From VXOI01 sp965261945 (GTDB taxonomy: Bacteria > Chloroflexota > Dehalococcoidia > Lucifugimonadales > UBA3495), in NCBI GenBank assembly GCA_965261945.1, contig CBDHEF010000002.1, forward strand, positions 496,001 to 560,000: a stretch of DNA of 64,000 bases, given 5' to 3'. Below, one piece after another: positions 26,380 to 34,622 of the stretch; position 1 is the first letter of the stretch, and every line of letters begins with the position of its first letter. The position numbers and the translations under genes were made by a program. The notes under the pieces were generated by a model, which saw nothing but the letters and a program-made list of their open reading frames with translations, was not told where the DNA came from and ran no database searches.

Positions 26380-27507
26380 ATGCCCCGGGCCGCCTTTGTA
26401 TATGATGACCTGATGTCGCGGCACGAACTGCGCAGCGACCACCCCATGCGGCCGGTGCGGTTGCGCTATACCTACGAGCTGTTGCAGGGCTACGGCGCTT
26501 TTGACAGCGAAGATGCAATGGTGGTAAGCCCCCGCTCCGCAGCCGAGGATGAACTGCGCTGGCTGCACACGCCGGAGTACATCGCGGCCGTGCGGCGGCT
26601 TAGCGCAGGAGAGGGTGCGCAGGAGGCCCACCGCTTCAACTTCAGCCTGCAGGGGGACAATCCGTACTACCCCGGAATGTTCGAGGCGGCGACGTTAAGC
26701 TCCGGGGCGACGCTGCTGGCCTCCGAGATGATCGCCGACGGGACGGTGGACGCTGCCTTCAACATTTCCGGGGGGCTGCATCACGCGGCTGCGGGCCACG
26801 CTTCCGGGTTCTGCGTATTCAACGACCCGGCGCTGGCCGTCCACTACTTTCTCAGGCGCGGGATGCGGGTGGCATACATTGACGTGGACGCTCACCACGG
26901 CGACGGGGTGCAGGAGGCGTTTTTCGGTGACGACCGGGTGCTGACCATCTCGGTGCACGAGTCGGGCCGCTATCTGTTTCCTGGGACCGGATTCGTCGGC
27001 GAGCAGGGCGATGGGCGGGGGCGGGGCTACTCGGTCAATCTGCCGCTGTTCCCCTACACCGGCGATGAGGTTTACCTCGACTCGTTCCGGCAGATAGTTC
27101 CCCCGCTGGTGCGCGGCTTCGCCCCCGATGTGCTGGTTACGCAACTGGGCATAGACAGCTACCATTCCGACCCGCTGACCCACCTGCAACTGACGACCAT
27201 GGGGTTCATTGAGGTGGTGCGGGAGCTGGCGGCCCTGGGGCTGCCGTGGCTGGCGCTGGGCGGTGGCGGATACGACCTGATGGCCGTGGCCCGGGCCTGG
27301 ACCCTCGCCTACGGGGTGATGCTGGGCGTGGAGTGGCCTGACCCGCTTCCCCGGGGCTTCGCCCTGGAGCACGGCATCGGCCATCTGAGGGACAGCGGCA
27401 TCCCTGAGATTCCCGCCAACCTGCGCCTGGACATTCGCCGCCATGCCGGGGAGACGGTGGCCGCGGTTAAGGAACAGATTTTTCCGGTGCATGGACTGGC
27501 GGGTTAG
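26380..27507 (+). CDS. acuC: Acetoin utilization / histone deacetylase family protein
   Basis: Zn-dependent deacetylase of 375 residues, AcuC-like. Motifs: SRHELRSDHPMRPVRLRYTYEL at the N-terminus, GGLHHAAAGHASGFCVFND (His-His charge relay, about residues 127-145), IDVDAHHGDGVQEAF near 167 (metal Asp/His) and GGGGYD near 294. In bacteria it deacetylates acetyl-CoA synthetase or polyamines. The start has AGGAGGCACGTC upstream. It stands alone; its target is not shown by neighbours. Confidence 0.93.
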   Translation: MPRAAFVYDDLMSRHELRSDHPMRPVRLRYTYELLQGYGAFDSEDAMVVSPRSAAEDELRWLHTPEYIAAVRRLSAGEGAQEAHRFNFSLQGDNPYYPGMFEAATLSSGATLLASEMIADGTVDAAFNISGGLHHAAAGHASGFCVFNDPALAVHYFLRRGMRVAYIDVDAHHGDGVQEAFFGDDRVLTISVHESGRYLFPGTGFVGEQGDGRGRGYSVNLPLFPYTGDEVYLDSFRQIVPPLVRGFAPDVLVTQLGIDSYHSDPLTHLQLTTMGFIEVVRELAALGLPWLALGGGGYDLMAVARAWTLAYGVMLGVEWPDPLPRGFALEHGIGHLRDSGIPEIPANLRLDIRRHAGETVAAVKEQIFPVHGLAG

Positions 27508-27585
27508 GTACAGGGTCAGCACCCCTCGCCTGCCGCCATAGGACACACAGAAAGGGGAAAAACCAGTAGCGAGGTTCGCGCCTTT

Positions 27586-27610
27586 GTGCCCTCTCCTCAG
27601 GAGAGGGCAC
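27586..27610. terminator. Bidirectional terminator-like palindrome
   Basis: GTGCCCTCTCCT and AGGAGAGGGCAC are perfect 12-base arms around a single C. It lies in the 150-base gap between convergent acuC and the gene at 27660-27989, so it may stop both. Related to the CCCTCTCC end of the MITE-like family. Confidence 0.5.
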
Positions 27611-27659
27611 GTTATTCGAGTCAGGGTACTTGCACGGCGCGAGGGGCACAGCCCGCAAT

Positions 27660-27989
27660 CTATTCGACGCGCTGCTGCGGGTTGAGCAGGTCCTTGGCCT
27701 CGTCACCCACGTGGGCTTCAATGCTGTCCCGCAGGGTGGAGAATATGGACTTGTTGATGGCCGACATGAGCCAGTTCTCGAAATCCGGGTCGACCTGATA
27801 GCTGTCTTTCAGGGCAATCAGGCGCTTCATCAGGGTCAGATAGTGATACTGAAGGGGGGTGAGGTCGCGTTCAATACCTTCTACCCGCCACTGACTGACT
27901 ACAGGATCGGTGATGGTAGGCTTAAAGTCACCTTCGGGGACTTCGTGGCCCAAGAGTTCTCTGTCTGCTCGCTCTGGTTGCGCGTTCAT
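27660..27989 (-). CDS. Hypothetical small helical protein
   Basis: A 109-residue protein not recognised. The middle (GIERDLTPLQYHYLTLMKRL) and NWLMSAINKSIFSTLRDSIEA are amphipathic helices; the rest is polar. No signal peptide or membrane helix. Downstream of dnaK on the same strand but separated by 238 bases. The ATG at 27989 is chosen; TTG at 28010 is possible. Confidence 0.45.
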   Translation of the reverse strand: MNAQPERADRELLGHEVPEGDFKPTITDPVVSQWRVEGIERDLTPLQYHYLTLMKRLIALKDSYQVDPDFENWLMSAINKSIFSTLRDSIEAHVGDEAKDLLNPQQRVE

Positions 27990-28227
27990 GAGTGCACCGT
28001 CCGCTTTCAACCACTTTCAATCCAAAGGGGTTTCCAAATGTTCTTGCCCACATTACGCTCGTGGTATGACCCGATTATAGCAGAGATTGGCCTTCTTCGG
28101 AATCGTATGAGGCGTTGCCGTACTGGCAATCCCGCCCGTATACCCGATGGGAGGGTGGGGAGGCTTCATTCAGCCGGGCTCCCACCCTTTCCCGAAATTC
28201 GGGAATTCCGATGAACAATGGGGCGAC

Positions 28228-30147
28228 TTAGACTTCGCGGAATTCGCCTTCAACGGTGTCGGCGGCGTCGGCCGGGCCACTGTCGGATGCGCCCGGACCG
28301 GCAGCGCCAGGTCCCGAATCGCCCGGACCGGCGGCTGCGCTCTGGCTGTAGACCACCTCGCCCAGCCGTTGCAGGGCGGCGTTGAGCTCGTTGATGGCGT
28401 TCTGCATTTCTGGCACGCTGCCCGATGCGGAGGCTGCCTTCAGCGCGTCTATCTTGCTCTGGACATCGGCCCGCAGCTCCTGGGGGACGGCTTCGGCGTT
28501 GTCGTTGAGCAGCTTCTCCGCTTGGTACACCATGGAGTCGGCTTGGTTGCGGGTGTCCACCTCGGCGCGGCGCTTCAGGTCGTCTGCCTCGTACTGCCGG
28601 GCCTCTTCCACCATCCGCTCGATGTCTGTCTTGTCCATGCCGGAGCCGGACTGGATGACTATTTTCTGCTCCTTGCGGGTGCCCTTGTCCTGGGCCGAAA
28701 CGCTGAGGATGCCGTTGGCGTCTATGTCAAAAGTCACCTCGATCTGCGGAATCCCCCTGGGAGCCGGGATGATGCCGTCCAGCATGAAGCGGCCGATGGA
28801 CTTGTTGTCGGTGGCCATGGCCCTTTCGCCCTGGAGCACATGGATGTCCACCGTGGTCTGGCTGTCGGCAGCGGTTGTGAAGGCCTCGTTCTTCTTCGTC
28901 GGGATGGTGGTGTTTCGCGGGATGAGGGTGGTCATCACGCTGCCCAGCGTCTCCAGCCCCAGGGTGAGGGGGGTGACGTCCAGCAGCACGATGTCGCCGA
29001 CCTCTCCGGCCAGCACGCCGGCCTGGATCGCCGCGCCCAAGGCCACCGCCTCGTCGGGGTTGACGTTGCGGTTGGGTTCCTTGCCGAATATCTCCTTCAC
29101 CTTTTCCTGTACCGCTGGCATCCGGGACATACCACCCACCACGATAACTTCGTCAATCTGGCTGGTGGCCAGGCCGGAGTCGGCCAGCGCCCGCTGGCAG
29201 GGCCCTGCGGTACGGTCGATGAGGAAGCTCACCAGTTGCTCGAAGCGGCCGCGGGTGAGCGACTTGACCAAGTGCTGCGGCCCGCTGGCGTCGGCGGTGA
29301 TGAAGGGCAGGTTGATTTCGGTCTCGACCACGCTGGAGAGCTCAACTTTTGCCCGCTCGGCGGCGTCGCGCAGGCGTTGCAGGGCCATGCGGTCGGTGGA
29401 CAGGTCGATGCCCGTCTCGCGGCGGAACTCGGTAATCAGCCATTCGAGGACGGCCTGGTCAAAGTCGTCGCCGCCCAGGAAGGTGTCGCCGTTGGTGGAC
29501 TTGACCTCGAACACACCGTCGCCCATCTGGAGAATGGTGATGTCGAAGGTGCCGCCGCCCAGGTCGAACACCGCGATGTTGGCGTCGGAGTTAGTCTTGT
29601 CCAGCCCGTAGGCCAGCGACGAGGCCGTGGGTTCGTTGATGATGCGCAGAACCTCCAGCCCGGCGATGGCGCCGGCGTCCTTGGTGGCCTGCCGCTGGGA
29701 ATCATTGAAGTAGGCAGGAACGGTAATCACTGCCTGTGTGATGCGCTCGCCCAGCTTGGCCTCGGCGTCCTGCTTGATTTTTGCCAACACGAAGGACGAA
29801 ATCTGCGGCGGGGCGTAGGTATCGTCGCCCATCTTGACGTGGGCTTCGCCGTTTGCGCCTTGAACGACCAGGTATGGCAGCTTGGCGGTGGCGCTCTGCA
29901 CCTCTGGGTCGTCGTACCGGCGGCCCATGAGACGCTTGACCGAGAACAAGGTGTTCTCCGGGTTGGTCACCGCCTGACGCTTGGCGACCTGACCCACGTA
30001 CCGCTCTCCGGTGCGGGTGTTGAGCGCCACCACCGACGGTGTGAGCCGGGCGCCCTCGGCGTTTTCAACAACGCCAGGCTCCCCCGCTTCAATTACTGCG
30101 GCGACCGAGTTGGTGGTCCCAAGGTCTATGCCCAATACTTTAGGCAT
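28228..30147 (-). CDS. dnaK: Chaperone DnaK
   Basis: Hsp70 ATPase, 639 residues. N-terminal GIDLGTTNSVAAV (phosphate loop 1), VITVPAYFNDSQRQATKDAG, IFDLGGG-type AVFDLGGGTFD, and the substrate domain with DVTPLTLGLETLG are canonical, and the C-terminal lid is rich in Gly/Ala/Asp and ends in EGEFREV, like the EEVD-type bacterial tail. AAAGGAG precedes the ATG. Third gene of the hspR-grpE-dnaK operon (94 bases after grpE). Confidence 0.97.
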   Translation of the reverse strand: MPKVLGIDLGTTNSVAAVIEAGEPGVVENAEGARLTPSVVALNTRTGERYVGQVAKRQAVTNPENTLFSVKRLMGRRYDDPEVQSATAKLPYLVVQGANGEAHVKMGDDTYAPPQISSFVLAKIKQDAEAKLGERITQAVITVPAYFNDSQRQATKDAGAIAGLEVLRIINEPTASSLAYGLDKTNSDANIAVFDLGGGTFDITILQMGDGVFEVKSTNGDTFLGGDDFDQAVLEWLITEFRRETGIDLSTDRMALQRLRDAAERAKVELSSVVETEINLPFITADASGPQHLVKSLTRGRFEQLVSFLIDRTAGPCQRALADSGLATSQIDEVIVVGGMSRMPAVQEKVKEIFGKEPNRNVNPDEAVALGAAIQAGVLAGEVGDIVLLDVTPLTLGLETLGSVMTTLIPRNTTIPTKKNEAFTTAADSQTTVDIHVLQGERAMATDNKSIGRFMLDGIIPAPRGIPQIEVTFDIDANGILSVSAQDKGTRKEQKIVIQSGSGMDKTDIERMVEEARQYEADDLKRRAEVDTRNQADSMVYQAEKLLNDNAEAVPQELRADVQSKIDALKAASASGSVPEMQNAINELNAALQRLGEVVYSQSAAAGPGDSGPGAAGPGASDSGPADAADTVEGEFREV

Positions 30148-30241
30148 TGCTTTTCTCCTTTATCTCTGCATCTCTGCGGAATAACTCTGGCTTTAGTCCG
30201 ATCTGGGTGTGCCTGTCTGCCTCACTCATATCGGATGCTGG

Positions 30242-30823
30242 TTACTGAGGTTCGCGGGCAACAATCACCTGGGCGGGGCGCAGCAGGCGGTCATGCAGCC
30301 GGTAGCCGGCCCGCACCAGTTGGATCACATGGTCTGGGGTCTGCCCCGGCGATTCCTGGTAGGCCAGCGCCTCATGCTCGTTGGGATCGAAGGGCTGGCC
30401 AACAACCGCGCGGTCAATGAGGCTGACGCCCCGCATTTCCAGCCGGCGCTTCATTTCCCGCACCGCCAGCTTGACGCCCTCGCCCCACTGGTCGGAGACA
30501 TCGGCGTTCAGGGCCAGCTCGAGGCCCTCGATGGCCGGAAGCAGGTCGAGAAGCAGGTCCTCGTCCCGGTACTTGGCGGCGGCGGCCCGCTGTTCCGCGA
30601 AGCGGCGGCGCTCGGTCTGCAACTCGGCTTCCTTGTATTGCACATCGTTGCGGAACCGGTTGACTTCGGCTTCTGCGGCTTCAAGCCGTTCGGTCAGGGC
30701 AGCCACCTTCAACTCCGGCGTCAATTGGGCGAAATCAACTGTGCCTTCTGACTCCTGGCCGCCGCCTGTGGCTTCATTGCGGCGGGTTTCTTCCGTTGAA
30801 TCCATGTTTTGCTCATCTGACAT
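30242..30823 (-). CDS. grpE: Nucleotide exchange factor GrpE
   Basis: A 193-residue exchange factor for DnaK. The N-terminal half is acidic and then coiled coil (AEAEVNRFRNDVQYKEAELQ); the C-terminal beta domain carries the family motif (DPNEHEALAY and QLVRAGYRLHDRLLRPAQVIV). ATG preceded by AGGAACAA. Second gene of the hspR-grpE-dnaK operon. Confidence 0.94.
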   Translation of the reverse strand: MSDEQNMDSTEETRRNEATGGGQESEGTVDFAQLTPELKVAALTERLEAAEAEVNRFRNDVQYKEAELQTERRRFAEQRAAAAKYRDEDLLLDLLPAIEGLELALNADVSDQWGEGVKLAVREMKRRLEMRGVSLIDRAVVGQPFDPNEHEALAYQESPGQTPDHVIQLVRAGYRLHDRLLRPAQVIVAREPQ

Positions 30824-30879
30824 AATGTTGTTCCTGTGGAAGTTTCAGGATTTGTATCCGGCTTTTGCCAGATGGGATT

Positions 30880-31392
30880 TCACTGGTCAACCGGGATGTT
30901 CAAGCTCTGGAAGAGCAGTTCGAGTTCCTCCGCCACGGCTTCTCCCACTTCGGGGCCCAGCCGCGCCGACAGTCGCTGCCGCATGGTGAGCAGGTTCTGC
31001 ACGGCGGTAAGGGCAAACTCGACGCCAGCCAGATTGAGGCCCATTTCGTCGGAGAGATGACGGATAAGGCGCAACTTGCGAATATCCGCCGTCGAGTATA
31101 GACGGAGCATACCCAGAGTTCTACCTGGCCGGACCAGCCCCAGCCGCTCGTACTTCCGCAGTGTCTGGGGGTGCATATCCAGTATTCGGGCGGCCACGCT
31201 GATGATGTAGACGCCCTCCATGGCGACTACAGCTTCGTCCTCATCTGCGGAGGCATCCTGAGCCCGGCCGGACGAGCCGGCCGCCCTGGCCGAAGATATG
31301 GACGTATCTGCCGGACGGGACGGCGTTTCCCGCCCCGGATGTGGTGTTGATTCCGTTTGCCGCCGGGTCTGGAATTGCCGTTGTGGGGTCAT
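30880..31392 (-). CDS. hspR: HspR-type MerR-family heat-shock repressor
   Basis: A 171-residue regulator. The winged-helix MerR domain begins at about residue 59 (YIISVAARILDMHPQTLRKYERLGLVRPGRT) and is followed by LRLYSTADIRKLRLIRHLSDE, matching HspR, which represses dnaK operons with DnaK as co-repressor. The first ~58 residues are polar and disordered. ATG at 31392 follows GAGGGA. A promoter with a HAIR-like site lies just upstream, so the operon is probably self-regulated. Confidence 0.88.
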   Translation of the reverse strand: MTPQRQFQTRRQTESTPHPGRETPSRPADTSISSARAAGSSGRAQDASADEDEAVVAMEGVYIISVAARILDMHPQTLRKYERLGLVRPGRTLGMLRLYSTADIRKLRLIRHLSDEMGLNLAGVEFALTAVQNLLTMRQRLSARLGPEVGEAVAEELELLFQSLNIPVDQ

Positions 31393-31431
31393 GCTGCATC
31401 CCTCGAAACCTATTGACCTGTGCTGATTCGT

Positions 31432-31460
31432 ATGATAGAGTTTGATACAAACCGTGTCAA
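31432..31460 (-). promoter_or_regulatory. Promoter of hspR-grpE-dnaK with HAIR-like operator
   Basis: On the minus strand, TTGACA (31455-31460) and TATCAT (31432-31437) are separated by exactly 17 bases. The inverted repeat CTTGACA-N7-TATCAAA (31441-31461) overlaps the -35 box. Its TTGA-N11-TCAA geometry equals that of the HAIR consensus (CTTGAGT-N7-ACTCAAG) bound by HspR, so it is a likely HspR operator that also covers the promoter. Confidence 0.75.
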
Positions 31461-31619
31461 GTCCTGTGAAGCAGAGCAAATAAGAATCCAATAATAATCC
31501 GTCGGCGTAGTTTATGGGAATGGACAGGGCGGCATATCAATTCCGGTCCTGCGAAAGGGGAGTGATATGAGGGCCGCAGTCCAGAATTCAAGCCAGAGTT
31601 CAGAGTGGAAAGAAGGGGA

Positions 31620-31700
31620 AAGGCCGCGGGGAGCGGCCGCGAAAACGGCAACGCTGCCCCGTCAGGAACGGCAGCGTGGCGCAGGGAGAGGAGGTGGTCC
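31620..31700 (+). promoter_or_regulatory. Structured leader of the zinc-ribbon gene
   Basis: Two hairpins lie ahead of the start at 31701: GGCCGC/GCGGCC near 31622-31640, and ACGCTGCC (31651-31658) pairing with GGCAGCGT (31670-31677). A GGAGAGGAGG ribosome site follows. No known riboswitch was recognised. 31462-31619 shows no gene. Confidence 0.35.
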
Positions 31701-31895
31701 ATGATTTACTTCGGCGCGTGCCCCAAGTGCCAGGGCGACGTAACATTGAGCCGCGACAGCTACGGGAACTTCCTGAGCTGCCTCCAGTGCGGGCTGATGC
31801 GCGATGTCGAGAGCAGGCCGGCAGCGGTGGCCAAGCCCAGGCCGGTAGCGCCTGTCTGGTTCGAGGACAAGGAAGAACTGCCCATGGCCGCATAG
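31701..31895 (+). CDS. Small zinc-ribbon protein
   Basis: A 64-residue protein with two CxxC pairs (ACPKCQGD and CLQCGL) forming a zinc ribbon, followed by a Pro/Ala-rich linker. GGAGAGGAGG seven bases upstream of ATG gives strong translation. No enzyme domain; it may be an accessory or nucleic-acid-binding protein. Upstream is the leader described above, downstream a bidirectional terminator. Confidence 0.7.
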   Translation: MIYFGACPKCQGDVTLSRDSYGNFLSCLQCGLMRDVESRPAAVAKPRPVAPVWFEDKEELPMAA

Positions 31896-31951
31896 TCATT
31901 CCGGGAAAAACATCTTCCTCAATAAACATCTTCCTCAATTGGCAGATGTTT

Positions 31952-31977
31952 GAGGGGCGGCCGATTGGCCGCCCCTC
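31952..31977. terminator. Bidirectional terminator
   Basis: GAGGGGCGGCC (31952-31962) and GGCCGCCCCTC (31967-31977) form a perfect 11-bp stem with a GATT loop, between the zinc-ribbon gene (plus) and the sulfite-oxidase-like gene (minus). TCTCTCGTTT follows in the plus direction. Confidence 0.8.
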
Positions 31978-32008
31978 TCTCGTTTCCCGGAAATTTGCCG
32001 GTCTGGCG

Positions 32009-32656
32009 CTAATGAGTCAGTTCCGGCCAGAAGCGCTCTTCCTTCCACGGGTCGCCGTTGTTGTGATAGCCGCGCTGCTCCCAGAAACCCGGGGCGTCCT
32101 CGGCCATCAACTCGATGCCGTTGACCCACTTGGCGCTTTTCCACCCGTATAGGCTGGGGACTATCAGGCGCAGGGGCCAGCCGTGGCTCCTGCCCAATGG
32201 CTGCCCGCCCTGCTTGTGGGCCAGGAACCCCTCTGTCAGCGCCAGATCCAGCGGCACGTTGGTGGAGTAGCCGCCGAAGCAGTGGGCCATGATGAAATTG
32301 CTTTCCGGCGAAACGCCTGCCGGGGCCAGCAGGTCGGCCAGCGCAACACCCTCCCACGTCTGGTCCAGCGCGCTCCACTGGGTCACGCAATGGAAATCGG
32401 CATCCAGCACACGCCAGGGCAGGGCGGCGAACCCCTGCCAGTCGAGGGTGATTTCCCTTTCCACCAGCCCGAACACCCGGATCTGCCAGGCGCCGATGTC
32501 CACCTTCGGCTCCGGGCCATAGGTGAGCACGGGGAACTTGGCGGTAACGAACTGGCCGGGCGGCACCCGTTCTCCGTGGCCCTGGTCGGGCGCGATCTTC
32601 ACTTGGTCAGGACGCTTCACCCGCCACCTCACGGCTTGGTTTCCGGGCAACTTCAT
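32009..32656 (-). CDS. Sulfite-oxidase-like molybdopterin-dependent oxidoreductase
   Basis: A 215-residue protein of the sulfite oxidase/YedY-MsrP family. The Mo-ligand Cys lies in DADFHCVTQWS near residue 90; the pterin-binding GYSTNVPL, HGWPLRLIVPSLYGWKSAKW and GFWEQRGYHNNGDPW motifs are intact. No signal peptide or TAT motif is visible, so it is predicted cytosolic, unlike MsrP. Electron acceptor and substrate are unknown. ATG has no ribosome site but follows a good promoter with 18-base direct repeats in the leader. Confidence 0.88.
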   Translation of the reverse strand: MKLPGNQAVRWRVKRPDQVKIAPDQGHGERVPPGQFVTAKFPVLTYGPEPKVDIGAWQIRVFGLVEREITLDWQGFAALPWRVLDADFHCVTQWSALDQTWEGVALADLLAPAGVSPESNFIMAHCFGGYSTNVPLDLALTEGFLAHKQGGQPLGRSHGWPLRLIVPSLYGWKSAKWVNGIELMAEDAPGFWEQRGYHNNGDPWKEERFWPELTH

Positions 32657-32657
32657 T

Positions 32658-32693
32658 CTAGTTTAGACGCCACACCTAGTTTAGACGCCACAC
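32658..32693. repeat. Two direct 18-base repeats in the leader of the molybdoenzyme gene
   Basis: CTAGTTTAGACGCCACAC occurs twice without spacer at 32658-32675 and 32676-32693. It sits between the predicted transcription start and the ATG at 32656, so it lies in the 5' leader of the sulfite-oxidase-like gene. An inverted copy of its CGCCACAC end occurs at 32710-32717. Confidence 0.8.
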
Positions 32694-32694
32694 T

Positions 32695-32723
32695 ATGCTA
32701 GACACCGCGTGTGGCGCTGTCAA
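32695..32723 (-). promoter_or_regulatory. Promoter of the sulfite-oxidase-like gene
   Basis: Minus strand TTGACA (32718-32723), 17-base spacer and TAGCAT (32695-32700). The spacer holds the inverted arms CACAC-GCG-GTGTC. The predicted start is about 32 bases before the ATG, so the leader is made almost entirely of the direct repeats. Confidence 0.7.
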
Positions 32724-32787
32724 ACAAAAGAGCTAAGGGGTATTCTCAACGTGTATTGGTATTATTGCATGAACGGCGGGCCTCGCC

Positions 32788-32879
32788 CGTCATTCCCGCG
32801 AAAGCGGGAATCCAGAGGCTTCCGCAGATACGGGTCTCCGCATCGGAGTATGCGGATTCCCGCTTTCGCGGGAATGACG
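32788..32879. repeat. Inverted-repeat element, CGTCATTCCCGCGAAAGCGGGAATCC arms
   Basis: Two 26-base arms (32788-32813 and 32854-32879) face each other around 40 bases. Each arm contains its own hairpin, TTCCCGC-GAAA-GCGGGAA. Repeats with this core occur widely in bacterial genomes and behave as small non-coding mobile elements. It lies between the molybdoenzyme and Na/Pi genes. No gene in 32724-33014 otherwise. Confidence 0.7.
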
Positions 32880-33014
32880 GGGGTTCAATAGCCCATAACC
32901 GGCACACGTTGAGAATACAGCTAAGGCCCTGAGAACTTGTGCCAAATACTTGCGGGGGGGGGGTATAATCACCGACGCCCTAGTAACACTGTTTCTTTTA
33001 GCGAGGTAAAGTCG

Positions 33015-34622
33015 ATGGTTGCAGCATTCGGAGGCATGATCGGGGGAATTGGCCTGCTCTTCTTCGGTATGTGGCTATTGTCCGAGAATATCAAGACGGT
33101 AGCGGGGCCTCGAATCCGGTTACTGGCCAGCCGGTTGACCAGTAACCGCTTTGCGGGATTCGGCTGTGGGATAATTTCCGGAGCGATTACGCAAAGCTCG
33201 GTGGCGGTGACTTCCATCACTGTTAGTATGTTGAAGTCTGAGATCATTTCGGCCCGGCAGGGTTTCTTGGTCGTAATAGGCGCGCAATTAGGTGTCGCGC
33301 TTCTGATATTGGTAGTGGCCTTCGACGTCAAGCTGGTTGCGCTCTACGCGCTTGGTTTGGCTGGCATCACAATCTTTCGAACTCGAAAAGTTCACTATCG
33401 GGAAATCAGCGCGATGCTGTTCGGAGTAGCGGCTTTGATGTTTGGCCTTATCCTGATTAAGGAGTCGGCCGCGCCGCTGGTGGAGCAGTCATGGTTCCAC
33501 GGGGCGTTGGAAATTTCTACCCGTTCCCTCATCTTATCCCTGGTGATAGGCGCGATTCTCACGTTCATTGTGCAAGCCGGCCTACCGGTCCTCGCATTCG
33601 GCATCGTCATGGCCACGGCAGGCCTGATAGAGTTCGAACAGATACTGATGTTCGTCTACGGCGTATACATCGGCCTCGGATTCTGCATCTTGGCAGTTGC
33701 CGTAAACCTGAACGGCACAGCCCGCCAAGTCGCCATGTTCTCGGTTATCCAAACGCTCTTCCCGGCAGTGATATTGGTGCCGCTTCTGTATGTTGAGTTG
33801 TATCTCGGCGTCCCGCTGATAAAGGCGGCGCTTCTTTCCCTTGACATTGGCCTGGCTTCGGAAATAGCGTTGATTATCATCCTTTACGGCACACCTTCCC
33901 GTATTGTCGCTCTGGCTGCCCCGGACTGGGTGGCGAGAGTATTCTCCCGTTTCTGGCCGGCCCACGAGATGGAGGAGATGTCGAAGCCCAAGTACATCCA
34001 CGACCGGGCGCTGGACGATGCCGAGACAGCGATTGATCTGGTGGATCTCGAGCAAAAGCGAGTAGCAGGTATGTTTTCGGGCTATCTCGAGATGGCGAGG
34101 ACGGGCAATGCCCTTGGGGTGATTCGCCTGTCAACCAGAGAACTCATTGCCCGGATCGATGAATTCTTGGCCGAACTCGAATTGCGGCATCCCAGCAGCA
34201 GTATCGAGCGCCGGAACTCGGTGTTAAGCCGACAGAAGTTGATTGCCTGGCTAGAGGAGCAGTTCTCAGACCTGCACGAGTCATTGCGGGATATGCCGGA
34301 GGGAGAGGCGCTCAACGACTTCCGCAGCAGTCTGATTGAGGGCACCGACGGCTCGTTCTTGGTCTTTCTGGATGCGCTGGAAAGCGATGACGAGGATTCC
34401 TGGTCGTTCGCTGAACAGCTGATGGGAGACCGCCGGGTTCTGATGCAGGAAATCCGGGCAAGATTTTTACAGGCGGAACCGGAGTCTGGCAGTAGCCGGC
34501 AGAGTGGCATCGTAAAGGGGACCAATTCCGTCGAGAACATTTTCTTTCTGCTGGCGCAACTAATCCGCGAGTTTCAGGGAGGCCGGGCCGCCCCGGCGGC
34601 GGTTGTCAGCCAGACACAATGA
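33015..34622 (+). CDS. Na/Pi cotransporter family membrane protein
   Basis: A 535-residue protein with the Na/Pi-cotransporter fold. The N-terminal FGGMIGGIGLLFFGMWLLSEN and GAITQSSVAVTSITV (QSS motif) are family hallmarks; the second half carries LTFIVQAGLPVLAFGIVMATAG in place of a second QSS motif, so ion coupling may differ. About eight membrane helices precede a soluble C-terminal region from about 330 with coiled-coil, PhoU-like helices. ATG at 33015 with GCGAGG nine bases before. It overlaps selD tail-to-tail by 17 bases. Confidence 0.8.
   Translation: MVAAFGGMIGGIGLLFFGMWLLSENIKTVAGPRIRLLASRLTSNRFAGFGCGIISGAITQSSVAVTSITVSMLKSEIISARQGFLVVIGAQLGVALLILVVAFDVKLVALYALGLAGITIFRTRKVHYREISAMLFGVAALMFGLILIKESAAPLVEQSWFHGALEISTRSLILSLVIGAILTFIVQAGLPVLAFGIVMATAGLIEFEQILMFVYGVYIGLGFCILAVAVNLNGTARQVAMFSVIQTLFPAVILVPLLYVELYLGVPLIKAALLSLDIGLASEIALIIILYGTPSRIVALAAPDWVARVFSRFWPAHEMEEMSKPKYIHDRALDDAETAIDLVDLEQKRVAGMFSGYLEMARTGNALGVIRLSTRELIARIDEFLAELELRHPSSSIERRNSVLSRQKLIAWLEEQFSDLHESLRDMPEGEALNDFRSSLIEGTDGSFLVFLDALESDDEDSWSFAEQLMGDRRVLMQEIRARFLQAEPESGSSRQSGIVKGTNSVENIFFLLAQLIREFQGGRAAPAAVVSQTQ

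Noticed and set aside
28147..30420. Very long plus-strand open reading frame (over 700 codons) opposite dnaK
   Set aside because: It mirrors the codon bias of dnaK on the other strand, has no ribosome site or family resemblance, and overlaps a certain gene completely.
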